From: Algoriphagus mannitolivorans DSM 15301
GTDB taxonomy: Bacteria; Bacteroidota; Bacteroidia; Cytophagales; Cyclobacteriaceae
Direction of reading: 5' to 3'
Assembly (NCBI RefSeq): GCF_000429425.1
Contig: NZ_AUBV01000005.1
Span: 333,484 to 397,483 of the forward strand
Length of the DNA stretch: 64,000 nucleotides
The notes under the pieces were generated by a model. It ran no database searches. It saw nothing but the letters and a program-made list of their open reading frames with translations, and was not told the origin of the DNA. Each line of letters begins with the position of its first letter. Positions within the stretch are counted from its first letter, which is position 1. Position numbers and translations under genes: made by a program. This document shows, in pieces, positions 52,853 through 62,200 of the stretch.

Positions 52853-53526
52853 TATTTAGATTTTTTTACTAATACTTCGTCAATCAGGCCGTATTCTTTA
52901 GCCTCAGGCGCTTTAAGCCAGTAATCACGATCAGAATCTCTTTCGATCTCATCGTAGGTTTTTCCGGTGTGATTAGCAAGAATTTGATACAGTTCCTGAC
53001 GCATGGAAAGGATCAACTTCAAAGAGATCTCCATGTCTTTGGACTGACCTTGCATTCCTCCGGAAGGCTGGTGAATCATCACTCTGGAGTGCTGAAGTGC
53101 AGATCTTTTGTCTTTGGCTCCACCGGCCAACAAAACCGCTCCCATGGAAGCAGCAATTCCTGTACAGATAGTAGCTACATCCGGCCCAATGTACTGCATG
53201 GTGTCATAGATTCCTAGACCGGCAGTCACAGAACCTCCCGGGCTATTGATGTACAGCAACACATCTTTTTTAGAATCTACTGATTCCAAAAACAGAAGCT
53301 GGGCAATGATGATATTGGCAATGTGATCATCCACTGGAGTTCCCAAAAAGATGATTCTGTCCATGATCAATCTTGAAAAAACATCGATCTCACGGAAATT
53401 GGATGGGCGCTCTTCAATTACCGCCCGGGTCATGTTTTCGATATGAGTGGTGTACTGGTCAAAAGCAGTTCCACTAACGCCTTGATTGTGAATAGCGTAC
53501 TTTCTGAATTCTTCTTTGTTGATCAT
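52852..53526 (-). CDS. clpP: ATP-dependent Clp protease proteolytic subunit ClpP
   Basis: From the ATG at 53526 the protein has 224 residues. The catalytic serine is in [15 protein letters not shown], the histidine in [11 protein letters not shown], and the aspartate follows in [14 protein letters not shown]. The nearest upstream in-frame start adds eight residues. It lies between the tig terminator and clpX. Confidence 0.97.
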   Translation of the reverse strand: MINKEEFRKYAIHNQGVSGTAFDQYTTHIENMTRAVIEERPSNFREIDVFSRLIMDRIIFLGTPVDDHIANIIIAQLLFLESVDSKKDVLLYINSPGGSVTAGLGIYDTMQYIGPDVATICTGIAASMGAVLLAGGAKDKRSALQHSRVMIHQPSGGMQGQSKDMEISLKLILSMRQELYQILANHTGKTYDEIERDSDRDYWLKAPEAKEYGLIDEVLVKKSK

Positions 53527-53554
53527 TTTTGAGCTTGTTGTGGTAAACAAAAAT

Positions 53555-53581
53555 AAAAAAGTCCTTTAAAAAAGGACTTTT
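53555..53581 (-). terminator. Hairpin between tig and clpP
   Basis: On the minus strand AAAAGTCCTTT pairs with AAAGGACTTTT and is followed by TTTTTATTTTTG. It may partly end the tig transcript or set the ratio of tig to clpP. Confidence 0.75.
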
Positions 53582-53604
53582 CAATATATAAACTCTAAAT
53601 CGAT

Positions 53605-54933
53605 TTACTTCTCCAAAAGTTCCTTGAATTCGTCAATGGAGATGGTCTTTTCTTTGAGTTCGATTTTTTCCTGAACCAGGGCAAGAACTTTCTCATTCTG
53701 TACAGAGGTCAGCATATTCATATAGTTCTGACCATCATTTCCTTTGAGATAGTTGTCTACAAATACGTCCATACTTGCTTCCAACTGAGCTCCCAATCCT
53801 GAAGAAGCAAATTGCTCACGGATCATTTCCTTGGTTTTTTCAATCACATCAGCATGCTCTGCTTGGATGTTATTGTCTTTTGCGATCTGATTGGAAATCA
53901 AAGACCAAGTCAACTGCTTCGCATAGATTGGATATTCCTTCTCTACATCCTCAACAGTCACTTTTCCTTCGTTGGCCTTGAGTAACCATTCTTTAAGGAA
54001 GGTATCAGGCAAAGAAATATTGGCCTTTTCTACCAATTCTTTCTTCAATTCCTCCTCTGTGAATACTTTGGATTCACGATCATAGCTTCCCTGAAGCGTC
54101 TCGCGAACCTTCTCAGTGAATTCTTCTAGACTTTTTACTTGGTCTGGACCAAAGATTTTGTCAAAAAACTCCTGATTTAATTCAGCTTCAGCAGTGCGGT
54201 TGATATTCTTTACTGTAAAGGTCAATCCACCTTTTACTTCAGCAATTTCATCTGCAGTAAGACCAAAAGCTTCAGTCCACTCGTCTTTTTTCACTTCCTT
54301 GGACTCGAATTCCACTACAGCATCCTTGGAGATACCTGTGAATTTACCAGCTAGTTTTTTGGAAATTTTTGAAGTAGGAAGGGAAAGAGTCTTGGAGAAT
54401 TCTCCGTCTACAACCTTTAGATCTCCGTAGATGTGATCTCCGGCTTCAGATACTTCTGGGTTGGTGCTTTCACCGTATTGTGACTTCAGGTTGTCGATAG
54501 TTTCGTTAACCAATTTGTCGTCAACCTTAATGGTGTACTTAGTGCCTTTCGTTTTCTTATCCAAAGGAACTTCCACGGACTCAACGAAACCTATTTGATA
54601 TTCAAAATCGAAGTCTTTCTGAGTTTTCCAATCAATGGAATTGTCCTCTTTTTCTACTGGAAGAGGCTCACCTAGGATTCTGAAGGTTTGCTCTTTCAGG
54701 TAATTATTCAGGGATTCACCCAGAATATTGTTGATTTCATCCACCAACACTGATACTCCATACATGTTCTTTACCATGGAAATAGGAGCCTTACCTGGAC
54801 GGAATCCTTTAATGGCAGCTTTTCTGGCGTAATCCTTTAGTTTGGCATCAACCTTTGGTTGATAATCTGCTTCGTTTAGCTTAATTTTAATTGAAGCTTG
54901 ATTTGCTGAATGCTTGTCTAATGTAATTTCCAA
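53605..54933 (-). CDS. tig: Trigger factor
   Basis: The 442-residue protein has the N-terminal ribosome-binding domain with the signature GFRPGKAPISMVKNMYG at about 44-60, a middle region where the FKBP-type prolyl isomerase domain should be (about 150-250), and a helical C-terminal chaperone domain. The middle part resembles Bacteroidota trigger factors, in which the isomerase motif is much diverged. It binds nascent chains at the ribosome. It begins a tig-clpP-clpX run. Confidence 0.95.
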   Translation of the reverse strand: MEITLDKHSANQASIKIKLNEADYQPKVDAKLKDYARKAAIKGFRPGKAPISMVKNMYGVSVLVDEINNILGESLNNYLKEQTFRILGEPLPVEKEDNSIDWKTQKDFDFEYQIGFVESVEVPLDKKTKGTKYTIKVDDKLVNETIDNLKSQYGESTNPEVSEAGDHIYGDLKVVDGEFSKTLSLPTSKISKKLAGKFTGISKDAVVEFESKEVKKDEWTEAFGLTADEIAEVKGGLTFTVKNINRTAEAELNQEFFDKIFGPDQVKSLEEFTEKVRETLQGSYDRESKVFTEEELKKELVEKANISLPDTFLKEWLLKANEGKVTVEDVEKEYPIYAKQLTWSLISNQIAKDNNIQAEHADVIEKTKEMIREQFASSGLGAQLEASMDVFVDNYLKGNDGQNYMNMLTSVQNEKVLALVQEKIELKEKTISIDEFKELLEK

Positions 54934-55023
54934 GGTGTATAGAATTAAACAGATGTTGAATTAAAAACCCCCAATCTCTTTCCTGTCTGATCAAAACAGT
55001 GGAGTGATTGAGGGCTTGTGCTG

Positions 55024-55105
55024 TGCGGATGGAGGGACTCGAACCCCCATGCCTCGCGGCGCTAGATCCTAAGTCTAGTGCGTCTACCAATTTCGCCACA
55101 TCCGC
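55024..55105 (-). tRNA. tRNA-Leu (anticodon UAG)
   Basis: Read on the minus strand it starts GCGGATGTGGCGAAATTGGT and ends CATCCGC plus the discriminator A, giving a seven-base acceptor stem. The anticodon stem CTAGA/TCTAG encloses the loop CTTAGGA, with UAG at 34-36. A long variable arm (GCCGCGAGGC) marks it as a class II tRNA, and the T loop GGTTCGAGTCC is normal. CCA is not encoded. Confidence 0.97.
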
Positions 55106-55159
55106 AATGGATTCAATCAGACCCGAGATGATTTTGATCTCGTTTTCCAATTGTGGATG

Positions 55160-55191
55160 CAAAGGTAACGGGATATTCCAATTTTTTGCAA
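55160..55191 (-). promoter_or_regulatory. tRNA-Leu promoter
   Basis: On the minus strand TTG (55191-55189) is followed after 21 nt by TACCTTTG (55167-55160) and C. Transcription would start near 55153, about 48 bases before the tRNA. The same -7 sequence, TACCTTTGC, drives the rRNA operon. Confidence 0.7.
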
Positions 55192-55267
55192 GGCTTCAAA
55201 AAAAATATTTCAAAAAAAATTGAATCAATCAATCAGGATACCAACCTTTGAATAAAATCACTCCAGT

Positions 55268-57484
55268 ATGATCCAAGTGGATGTAGAAGAAGAAAGAAAA
55301 CAAATCCTTAAACGCTACCGAAAAATACTTCGTCAGGCAAAACCCATCTTAAAAGAAGGAGATACCAAGCTGATCAAAAAAGCTTTCAATATTTCTCTTG
55401 AAGCGCATAAAGACATGCGAAGGAAATCAGGAGAGCCTTATATCTATCATCCTTTGGAAGTTGCCTTGGTCTGTGTAGAAGAAATTGGTCTTGGAACCAC
55501 CTCCATTATTGCCGCTCTCTTGCATGATGTGGTAGAGGACACGGATATGGAGTTGGAGGATATTGAAAGGGAGTTTGGACATAAAGTCATGACCATTATT
55601 GATGGGTTGACCAAGATATCCGGAGTGTTTGAATACGGAAGCTCCCAGCAGGCAGAGAATTTCCGGAAAATGCTGCTTACCCTTTCAGACGACGTCCGTG
55701 TAATTTTGATCAAAATTGCCGACCGCCTCAACAACATGCGGACCCTGTCCAGCATGCCAAGGCATAAACAGCTGAAAATAGCATCCGAAACCATGTATCT
55801 CTATGCCCCTTTGGCGCATAGATTAGGATTGTATGCCATCAAGTCTGAATTGGAAGACCTTTATTTGAAGTTTACCGATACGGATACTTATAAGGAGATT
55901 GTCAAAAAGATCAATGAATCCAAAACCTACCGGAATAAGTTCATCAAGAATTTTATCCAGCCGATTGAGGAGGAATTGGAAAAGCTAGGATTCAATTTTA
56001 CCATCAAAGGAAGACCTAAGTCAGTCTATTCTATATATAACAAAATGAAAAAGCAGGGGATACCTTTCGAGGAGGTGTATGACCTGTTTGCTATCAGAAT
56101 TATTTTGGATAGTGAGTTGGAAAATGAAAAGGCGGATTGTTGGCAAGTGTACTCCGTAGTGACGGATTTTTATCGTCCTAATCCAGACAGACTTCGGGAC
56201 TGGATCAGTACGCCAAGGTCCAACGGATACGAATCTCTCCATACGACAGTAATGAGTCAGACCGGTCAATGGGTAGAAGTCCAGATTCGTACCACAAGAA
56301 TGGATGAAATTGCAGAAAAAGGCTATGCCGCTCATTGGAAATATAAGGAGAAAGAAGTTCCAGGGAAGTCAGGATCCGGGCTGGATGACTGGATCAACCA
56401 GGTGAGGAGTATGCTGGAATCCAATGATGGAAATGCGATAGAGTTCATGGATGATTTTCGAGGAAATCTTTTCCATGATGAAGTTTTTGTGTTTACTCCA
56501 AAAGGCGATCTGAAAGTATTGCCTCATGGGGCCAGCGCTTTGGATTTTGCTTTTGAAATCCACACCGAGATCGGTGCAAAATGTATTGGAGCTAAGGTGA
56601 ATCAGCGTTTGGTGCCCATTACTCACAAGCTGAAAAATGGTGATCAGGTCGAAATTCTTACTTCAAATAAGCAAAAGCCCACAGAGGATTGGTTAAACCA
56701 TGTAGTTACTTCTAGGGCGAAGGCGAAGATCAAAGACGCTCTCCGAGAGGAGAAAAAGTCGGCGATTTTGGATGGACGAGAAATTGTCCAGCGAAAATTG
56801 AAAGCCATGAAAATGGAGTTTTCCTCCGAGGTTATCGAGCAGCTCCGGGCCTTTTTTGAGTTGAAGACTGCCAATGAATTCTACTATCGAGTAGGAAAAA
56901 GCATAATTGACCCCACCTCAATCAAGTCTTTTAAAGATTTTAAGGAGAAGCAGAAGTTAAAGGCCAAGTCCAGTGATAAAGTCAAGGATGAATCCACCTT
57001 TACCAAGGAGATAAAAAGTATCAAAGGTCCTGATCATGATCAATTGTTGATTGGTGAGGATATGGATGTAGTGGATTATATTCTGGCCAAATGCTGTAAT
57101 CCGATTCCGGGAGATGATGTATTTGGATTTGTGACAGTGAATGAAGGAATCAAAATTCATCGAACCTCCTGTCCGAATGCCTTGGAGTTGCTCTCCAACC
57201 ATGGAAATCGAGTAATTAAGGCGAGATGGACGAGTCAAAAACAAATTGCTTTTCTGGCAGGTCTTAGAATTGTCGGAACCGATCGGGTAGGTTTGATCAA
57301 CGATGTCACTAAAGTTATTTCCAATGAATTGAAAGTGAATATGAGATCTATCACAGTAGATTCAGATGCAGGGATTTTCGAAGGGACAATAAAGCTGTAC
57401 GTTCACAGTACCGAGCACTTGGATCATTTGATCCAAAACCTCCAAGAGGTAGATGGGATCATCAAGGTTACCCGCTTTGACTAA
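55268..57484 (+). CDS. Bifunctional (p)ppGpp synthetase/hydrolase RelA/SpoT
   Basis: The 738-residue protein has the N-terminal HD hydrolase domain (YIYHPLEVALV, ALLHDVVEDT, KIADRLNNMRTL), the synthetase domain (YDLFAIRII, GYESLHTTV, VEVQIRT, AHWKYKE), a TGS domain (FVFTPKGDLKVLP), a zinc-finger-like conserved segment with CCNPIPGD, and a C-terminal ACT domain. Both active sites look intact, so it probably makes and degrades the stringent-response alarmone. It is followed after 53 bases by a Fur-family gene. Confidence 0.96.
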   Translation: MIQVDVEEERKQILKRYRKILRQAKPILKEGDTKLIKKAFNISLEAHKDMRRKSGEPYIYHPLEVALVCVEEIGLGTTSIIAALLHDVVEDTDMELEDIEREFGHKVMTIIDGLTKISGVFEYGSSQQAENFRKMLLTLSDDVRVILIKIADRLNNMRTLSSMPRHKQLKIASETMYLYAPLAHRLGLYAIKSELEDLYLKFTDTDTYKEIVKKINESKTYRNKFIKNFIQPIEEELEKLGFNFTIKGRPKSVYSIYNKMKKQGIPFEEVYDLFAIRIILDSELENEKADCWQVYSVVTDFYRPNPDRLRDWISTPRSNGYESLHTTVMSQTGQWVEVQIRTTRMDEIAEKGYAAHWKYKEKEVPGKSGSGLDDWINQVRSMLESNDGNAIEFMDDFRGNLFHDEVFVFTPKGDLKVLPHGASALDFAFEIHTEIGAKCIGAKVNQRLVPITHKLKNGDQVEILTSNKQKPTEDWLNHVVTSRAKAKIKDALREEKKSAILDGREIVQRKLKAMKMEFSSEVIEQLRAFFELKTANEFYYRVGKSIIDPTSIKSFKDFKEKQKLKAKSSDKVKDESTFTKEIKSIKGPDHDQLLIGEDMDVVDYILAKCCNPIPGDDVFGFVTVNEGIKIHRTSCPNALELLSNHGNRVIKARWTSQKQIAFLAGLRIVGTDRVGLINDVTKVISNELKVNMRSITVDSDAGIFEGTIKLYVHSTEHLDHLIQNLQEVDGIIKVTRFD

Positions 57485-57537
57485 AACCTTGAATCTTTTA
57501 TGTCCAACAAAAGTTATATTTGAAAAAAAACTGAGAC

Positions 57538-58008
57538 ATGACTTTGAATACATCCCATTTCGAGGAAGTCAAAAAGATATTCACTGCTTATTTAGAAACC
57601 CAAAAGCTTCGAAAAACTCCCGAGAGATATGCAATCCTGGAGGAGATTTACAGTCGATCTGGTCATTTTGATGTGGAAGGACTCTACATCAGCATGAAAA
57701 ACAAAAACTACCGAGTCAGCCGGGCCACAGTTTATAATACCTTGGACTTATTGGTGGAGTGTGATTTGGTGACCAAACATCAGTTTGGAAAAAATCTGGC
57801 CCAGTTTGAGAAATCTTATGGATACAAGCAGCATGATCACCTGATTTGTGTGGATTGCAATCAAGTTTTGGAATTTTGCGATCCGCGAATCCAAAATATT
57901 CAGAATACCGTAGGAGAAATTCTAAACTTTCAGGTATTGCATCATTCACTTATTTTGTACGGGAATTGTCACAGAGAAAATTGTCCAAATAAAAAATCCG
58001 ATTCATGA
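57538..58008 (+). CDS. Fur/PerR-family transcriptional regulator
   Basis: The 156-residue protein has the winged helix ([46 protein letters not shown]) and the metal-binding half with [16 protein letters not shown], where the C-x2-C and histidines sit, plus a second cysteine pair in CHRENC. The family represses iron-uptake or peroxide genes; the sequence alone does not separate Fur from PerR here. It overlaps the next gene by four bases. Confidence 0.93.
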   Translation: MTLNTSHFEEVKKIFTAYLETQKLRKTPERYAILEEIYSRSGHFDVEGLYISMKNKNYRVSRATVYNTLDLLVECDLVTKHQFGKNLAQFEKSYGYKQHDHLICVDCNQVLEFCDPRIQNIQNTVGEILNFQVLHHSLILYGNCHRENCPNKKSDS

Positions 58009-58346
58009 AACTGACCTACACGCACCAAAAGGACGAGAAGGCAAATTATCTTTTTATCCAAGGCGACTTGATCGGGGATGAAATTGGTCCCAAGCTGGTG
58101 GAATTAATTTCGGATGCCATCCAAGAAGGAGCGAAGACCTTTGTGATTGACCTTAGCGAGGTAAGGTATATTAGCTCAAGTGGAATTGGACTTCTGATCA
58201 CCATGTTGACCAAAATGCGAAATGTGGGAGGGGAAGTTTACCTCACCTCACCTTCAGAGCATGTCAAAAAACTACTTATCATCACCAAGCTGAATAATAT
58301 TTTCACGGTGTATGATTCCGTGGACGATTTTAAGTTAAAAAACTAG
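58005..58346 (+). CDS. STAS-domain anti-sigma-factor antagonist
   Basis: The 113-residue protein is a single STAS domain: [35 protein letters not shown] with the phosphorylatable serine, and [15 protein letters not shown]. Such proteins switch partner anti-sigma kinases; none is encoded next to it. It overlaps the Fur-family gene by four bases (ATGA), an uncommon pairing that suggests co-translation. Confidence 0.9.
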   Translation: MKLTYTHQKDEKANYLFIQGDLIGDEIGPKLVELISDAIQEGAKTFVIDLSEVRYISSSGIGLLITMLTKMRNVGGEVYLTSPSEHVKKLLIITKLNNIFTVYDSVDDFKLKN

Positions 58347-58367
58347 AAATATCCGAATCTTGGAAAG

Positions 58368-58392
58368 AGCTGCTTCAGGGCAGCTTTTTTTG
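58368..58392 (+). terminator. Terminator after the STAS gene
   Basis: AGCTGC and GCAGCT pair around TTCAGG, followed by seven T. It ends the relA/spoT-fur-STAS run. Confidence 0.83.
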
Positions 58393-58490
58393 TTTTAGAG
58401 AATAAATAGGCTTTTTCCCTTGGTTTTCTATCCCCTAATCGCAAATTTCGCCCTTTAAAAACTCAAGTTTTAGCTAAGATCGCGCATCAA

Positions 58491-59762
58491 ATGAAGATGG
58501 ATGTATTGCTGGGTCTCCAGTGGGGAGATGAAGGAAAAGGTAAAATAGTTGACGTGTTAGCGCCTCAATACGAGGTGGTTGCCCGGTTTCAGGGAGGTCC
58601 AAATGCTGGGCACACCTTGGAATTTGATGGCATTAAACACGTGCTTCATCAGATACCATCTGGAATTTTTAGATCCCAGATTCTGAATATTATTGGAAAC
58701 GGAGTGGTCTTGGATCCCATTATTTTGAAAAAAGAAATTGATGGGCTTGGTAAATTTTCGATTGATTACCGAAAAAACCTGGTGATTTCTAAAAAGGCGA
58801 CCATCATTGTGCCTACCCATAAATTGTTGGATGCTGCCTATGAGCAGTCCAAAGGTGATAAGAAGATTGGATCTACACTTAAAGGAATAGGACCGACTTA
58901 TCAGGATAAGATCGGTAGATCGGCTTTACGAATTGGGGATATTTTAAGTCCGGACTTCAAGGATAAGTACGATACCCTACTCGAAAAACATAAGACTACC
59001 CTTTCCTTCTACAATTACCCAACCGACAAGTTGGAGGAAATGGAAGTCCAATTTTTTGAAGCTGTTGAGTTTATTAAAACCTTAAATCTGATTGATAGCG
59101 AATATGTGGTAAATGGTGCCTTGGCTTCCAACAAGAGAATTCTGGCAGAAGGTGCTCAAGGATCTTTGCTGGATGTTGACTTTGGAAGCTATCCATTCGT
59201 CACTAGTTCCAATACCATGGCTGCTGGAGCCTGCACTGGATTAGGTGTTGCGCCATCCAGAATCGGGGAAGTTTTTGGGATTTTCAAAGCTTATTGTACA
59301 CGAGTTGGTAGTGGCCCTTTCCCAACAGAGCTTTTCGATGAGACTGGAGAGGCGATGCGAAAAGAAGGTAATGAGTTTGGCAGTACTACAGGTCGCCCAA
59401 GAAGATGTGGTTGGTTGGATTTGCCGGCATTGAAATATTCTATTATGATCAATGGGGTGACTCAGCTTTACATGATGAAGGCTGATGTTTTGAATATTTT
59501 CGAAGAGATCAAAATCTGTACACATTATGAGTTGCCTTCCGGGGAGAAAATTGATCGCTTGAGTTTCGAAATCACTGATATGGAAGTGAAGCCGGTTTAC
59601 AAAACCATGAAGGGCTGGAATTGCTCCTTGGCTGATGTAAGATCCTATGAAAACTTTCCTGATGAGCTTAAAGCTTATGTTGCCTATCTTGAGAAAGAGC
59701 TAAATGTTCCAATCAATCTGATTTCGGTCGGACCAGATCGTATTCAGACTATTTTGCGATAA
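58491..59762 (+). CDS. purA: Adenylosuccinate synthase
   Basis: PurA joins IMP and aspartate using GTP on the way to AMP. The 423-residue protein has the GTP-binding loop QWGDEGKGK with the catalytic aspartate, FQGGPNAGHT with the catalytic histidine, GIGPTYQDKIGR, EGAQGSLLDVDFGSYPFVTSSN, and RVGSGPFPTEL. Everything is canonical. Confidence 0.98.
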   Translation: MKMDVLLGLQWGDEGKGKIVDVLAPQYEVVARFQGGPNAGHTLEFDGIKHVLHQIPSGIFRSQILNIIGNGVVLDPIILKKEIDGLGKFSIDYRKNLVISKKATIIVPTHKLLDAAYEQSKGDKKIGSTLKGIGPTYQDKIGRSALRIGDILSPDFKDKYDTLLEKHKTTLSFYNYPTDKLEEMEVQFFEAVEFIKTLNLIDSEYVVNGALASNKRILAEGAQGSLLDVDFGSYPFVTSSNTMAAGACTGLGVAPSRIGEVFGIFKAYCTRVGSGPFPTELFDETGEAMRKEGNEFGSTTGRPRRCGWLDLPALKYSIMINGVTQLYMMKADVLNIFEEIKICTHYELPSGEKIDRLSFEITDMEVKPVYKTMKGWNCSLADVRSYENFPDELKAYVAYLEKELNVPINLISVGPDRIQTILR

Positions 59763-59779
59763 AATTTATCTACATATTC

Positions 59780-59810
59780 AAAAGCTCCTGAGTAAAACTC
59801 AGGAGCTTTT
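59780..59810 (+). terminator. purA terminator
   Basis: AAAAGCTCCTGAGT and ACTCAGGAGCTTTT form a perfect 14-bp stem around AAA, with T and A runs on both sides. Confidence 0.92.
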
Positions 59811-59854
59811 GTTTTATGGGGAAGTTGGAGTTATTTTTCTGAAAATTAATCTTG

Positions 59855-62200
59855 GTGAAAAGAGCTTTTTGGATTTGGATTTGGATCGTAGGGATGATGA
59901 ATATCTCCTCTGGCTTTGGGCAGATCGGGTTTCCTTATTGTGAAACTTTTACCACGCCCAATACCTTAAATGAAACTGTTTTTGGAGGAGATGCTCTTTT
60001 AACTAACGGAGTACTTAGGCTAACCTCCAATCAGAACAACCAGCGAGGATTCATTTATATCAATGTCCCCTTTCCCTCGACCTATGGACTTAAGGCAGAA
60101 TTTGAGTATTTCAGCTATGGAGGATTGGGTCAATTTTTAGCCGACGGATTGACTGTTTTTTTATTTGATGCAGATACTCCCGTTTTCAGTGCAGGAGGAT
60201 TTGGAGGATCACTAGGATATGCCCAAAGAAATGGCGAACCGGGATTGTCGGGGGCCTATTTAGGGATTGGGTTTGATGAATTTGGAAACTTTGGGACCAA
60301 TTCAGAAGGAAGAATTGGGGGGTTTAATGATCTAGATGCCAACCGAAGGGCACCGGATGCTATTGTTTTAAGAGGGCCAGGAAACGGGAGCACTGATTAT
60401 CCATTCGTTGTTGGGCGGAAAGTGAATGATGTGGGCACAGACAAAGATGGTTTAAATCCGGGGGCTCAATTTCCTATTAGCTCCGGCGGGGCGGGCACAT
60501 CTAGGGTGACAGATCCAAATAAGGTTGGATATCGGAAAGTGTTTTTGGAACTCCAGCCTAATCCGGGTGGGGTAGGTTACTTTATAACCCTTCGAATGAT
60601 GGTGACTACCATTGCCAATCAACCACGAATGGTTACCATATTTGATCGTCCCTATGATTTTCCAGCTCCAAAGAATCTAAAAATTGGATTTTCTGCTTCG
60701 ACAGGAGGTTTTTCCAATTTCCATGAAATAAGAAATCTGATAGTTGAGGTTTCGAATGAGGAGGCTTTGAAAAACCCTGAAGGAATTGAGATCGATGACT
60801 ATACTTCCTGTGCAGGTCAGGAAAATCAATTCAACATTAAAGATGATGAAGTAAAACTGCCCAATATTAACAGCACGATCCGTTGTCTTCAGTTTTTTAA
60901 GTCTCAAGCGGATATTAAAAAAAATGAAGGAGACATTTGTCAACAGGCCCGCTGCTTGGAGTCTAATCGTTTTTTGGTTTTGCCTGAAGGAGTTTTCCGT
61001 GCAAGTGATAATGCGGGGGGATTTACCTTTACCCCCAATGAGGGCTTTGTAGGGAAAAAGGTTAAAGTATATTACACCATAACTGACAACTACGGTAAAA
61101 CTTCAGAAGGAAATTCGATCACCTTGGATATTTTCGAATCACCAAAGCCTATCAATATTTTTATAAATGGTGAAAATGAGCCAAGAGAAAAAATTGAAGT
61201 GTGCTTAGGTGAAAATGTTCAACTCAAAGGAATTGGCCAAGAACAATACTCAAGATTTGAATGGTTTAGAAATGGTGAATTGATTCCTGGTGCAAATCAA
61301 AGTGTGTTTTCTGCTTCAGAAGAAGGTCTTTACGAAGTTTGGGGATATAACTTGAAAGGATGTCCGGCAAAATCAAAGACTATTGAAGTGGAATATCCCG
61401 ATGTGCCGGAGATTATTTTTGAAGCACCCCTAGTGAGCTGTGATCCTAAGACCCCTGTTAATGTCACGGAATACATTCTAGGATTTGACATAGCGAAATT
61501 TGATTACCTGTTAAAAGGTAACAATGAGCAATTTTTGAATAATGAATTGAAAAGTGTCAGTAAGTCCGGGTTTTATACTCTTCAGGTGAAGCGAAAAAAT
61601 CTTGACTGTTATTCCGAACCTGTGGAGGTGGAAATATTCATTCAAGAAACTCCCCTCGAGGTAGATTTTGACTTTTTGGTGTTGGGGACAGATATCCGAG
61701 ATGATGCTAGCGGAGGGATTTTTCCAGATGATCCCATCGAGTTTTCTGACCTTTCAGCCCCAAGAGGAATAAAATGGGACTGGGACTTTGGAGACGGAAC
61801 TGGTTCGGATGACAAAAATCCAGTTCATGTATTTGGAAAAAAAGGCCAGTTTGAAGTAAAACTGACTGTTCTGGATGAGTATGGCTGTCCTTCATCAAAA
61901 ACAAAAATGGTCTCTATCACAAAGAGCTATAGAGTCATGATGCCAACAGGATTTACTCCCCTTCATTCAGAAAATAAAACCTTTTTACCCAAATGGAAAG
62001 GATTAGTCCAAATCGAGCTTTTGATATTCAACCTTTGGGGGGAATTGATTTTTAAAACAGATGATTTGGAAACGAAAGGATGGGATGGAACCCTCGAGGG
62101 GGTTTTACAAAATCCCGGGGTATATGTATTCCGCTTTAATGGAGTGGCAACTGACGGGGAATTGGTGAAAGAGAGCGGGAAGTTTAGCTTGATAAGATGA
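59855..62200 (+). CDS. T9SS type B-sorted adhesin with lectin-like and PKD domains (CHU_C C-terminus)
   Basis: The 781-residue protein has a signal peptide (KRAFWIWIWIVGMMNISSGFG). An L-type lectin-like domain (about 25-290) follows, with FLADGLTVFLFD and GGSLGYAQRNGEPG. Then come Ig-like segments with paired cysteines (about 430-510), a PKD domain (about 615-695, WDWDFGDGT), and a gliding-motility-associated CHU_C domain (PTGFTP ... GWDGTLEGVLQNPGVYVFRF). That last domain is the type B sorting signal of the type IX secretion system. The start is GTG, with a TTG just ahead; no ATG fits. The stop overlaps the SprF gene by four bases. Confidence 0.9.
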   Translation: MKRAFWIWIWIVGMMNISSGFGQIGFPYCETFTTPNTLNETVFGGDALLTNGVLRLTSNQNNQRGFIYINVPFPSTYGLKAEFEYFSYGGLGQFLADGLTVFLFDADTPVFSAGGFGGSLGYAQRNGEPGLSGAYLGIGFDEFGNFGTNSEGRIGGFNDLDANRRAPDAIVLRGPGNGSTDYPFVVGRKVNDVGTDKDGLNPGAQFPISSGGAGTSRVTDPNKVGYRKVFLELQPNPGGVGYFITLRMMVTTIANQPRMVTIFDRPYDFPAPKNLKIGFSASTGGFSNFHEIRNLIVEVSNEEALKNPEGIEIDDYTSCAGQENQFNIKDDEVKLPNINSTIRCLQFFKSQADIKKNEGDICQQARCLESNRFLVLPEGVFRASDNAGGFTFTPNEGFVGKKVKVYYTITDNYGKTSEGNSITLDIFESPKPINIFINGENEPREKIEVCLGENVQLKGIGQEQYSRFEWFRNGELIPGANQSVFSASEEGLYEVWGYNLKGCPAKSKTIEVEYPDVPEIIFEAPLVSCDPKTPVNVTEYILGFDIAKFDYLLKGNNEQFLNNELKSVSKSGFYTLQVKRKNLDCYSEPVEVEIFIQETPLEVDFDFLVLGTDIRDDASGGIFPDDPIEFSDLSAPRGIKWDWDFGDGTGSDDKNPVHVFGKKGQFEVKLTVLDEYGCPSSKTKMVSITKSYRVMMPTGFTPLHSENKTFLPKWKGLVQIELLIFNLWGELIFKTDDLETKGWDGTLEGVLQNPGVYVFRFNGVATDGELVKESGKFSLIR

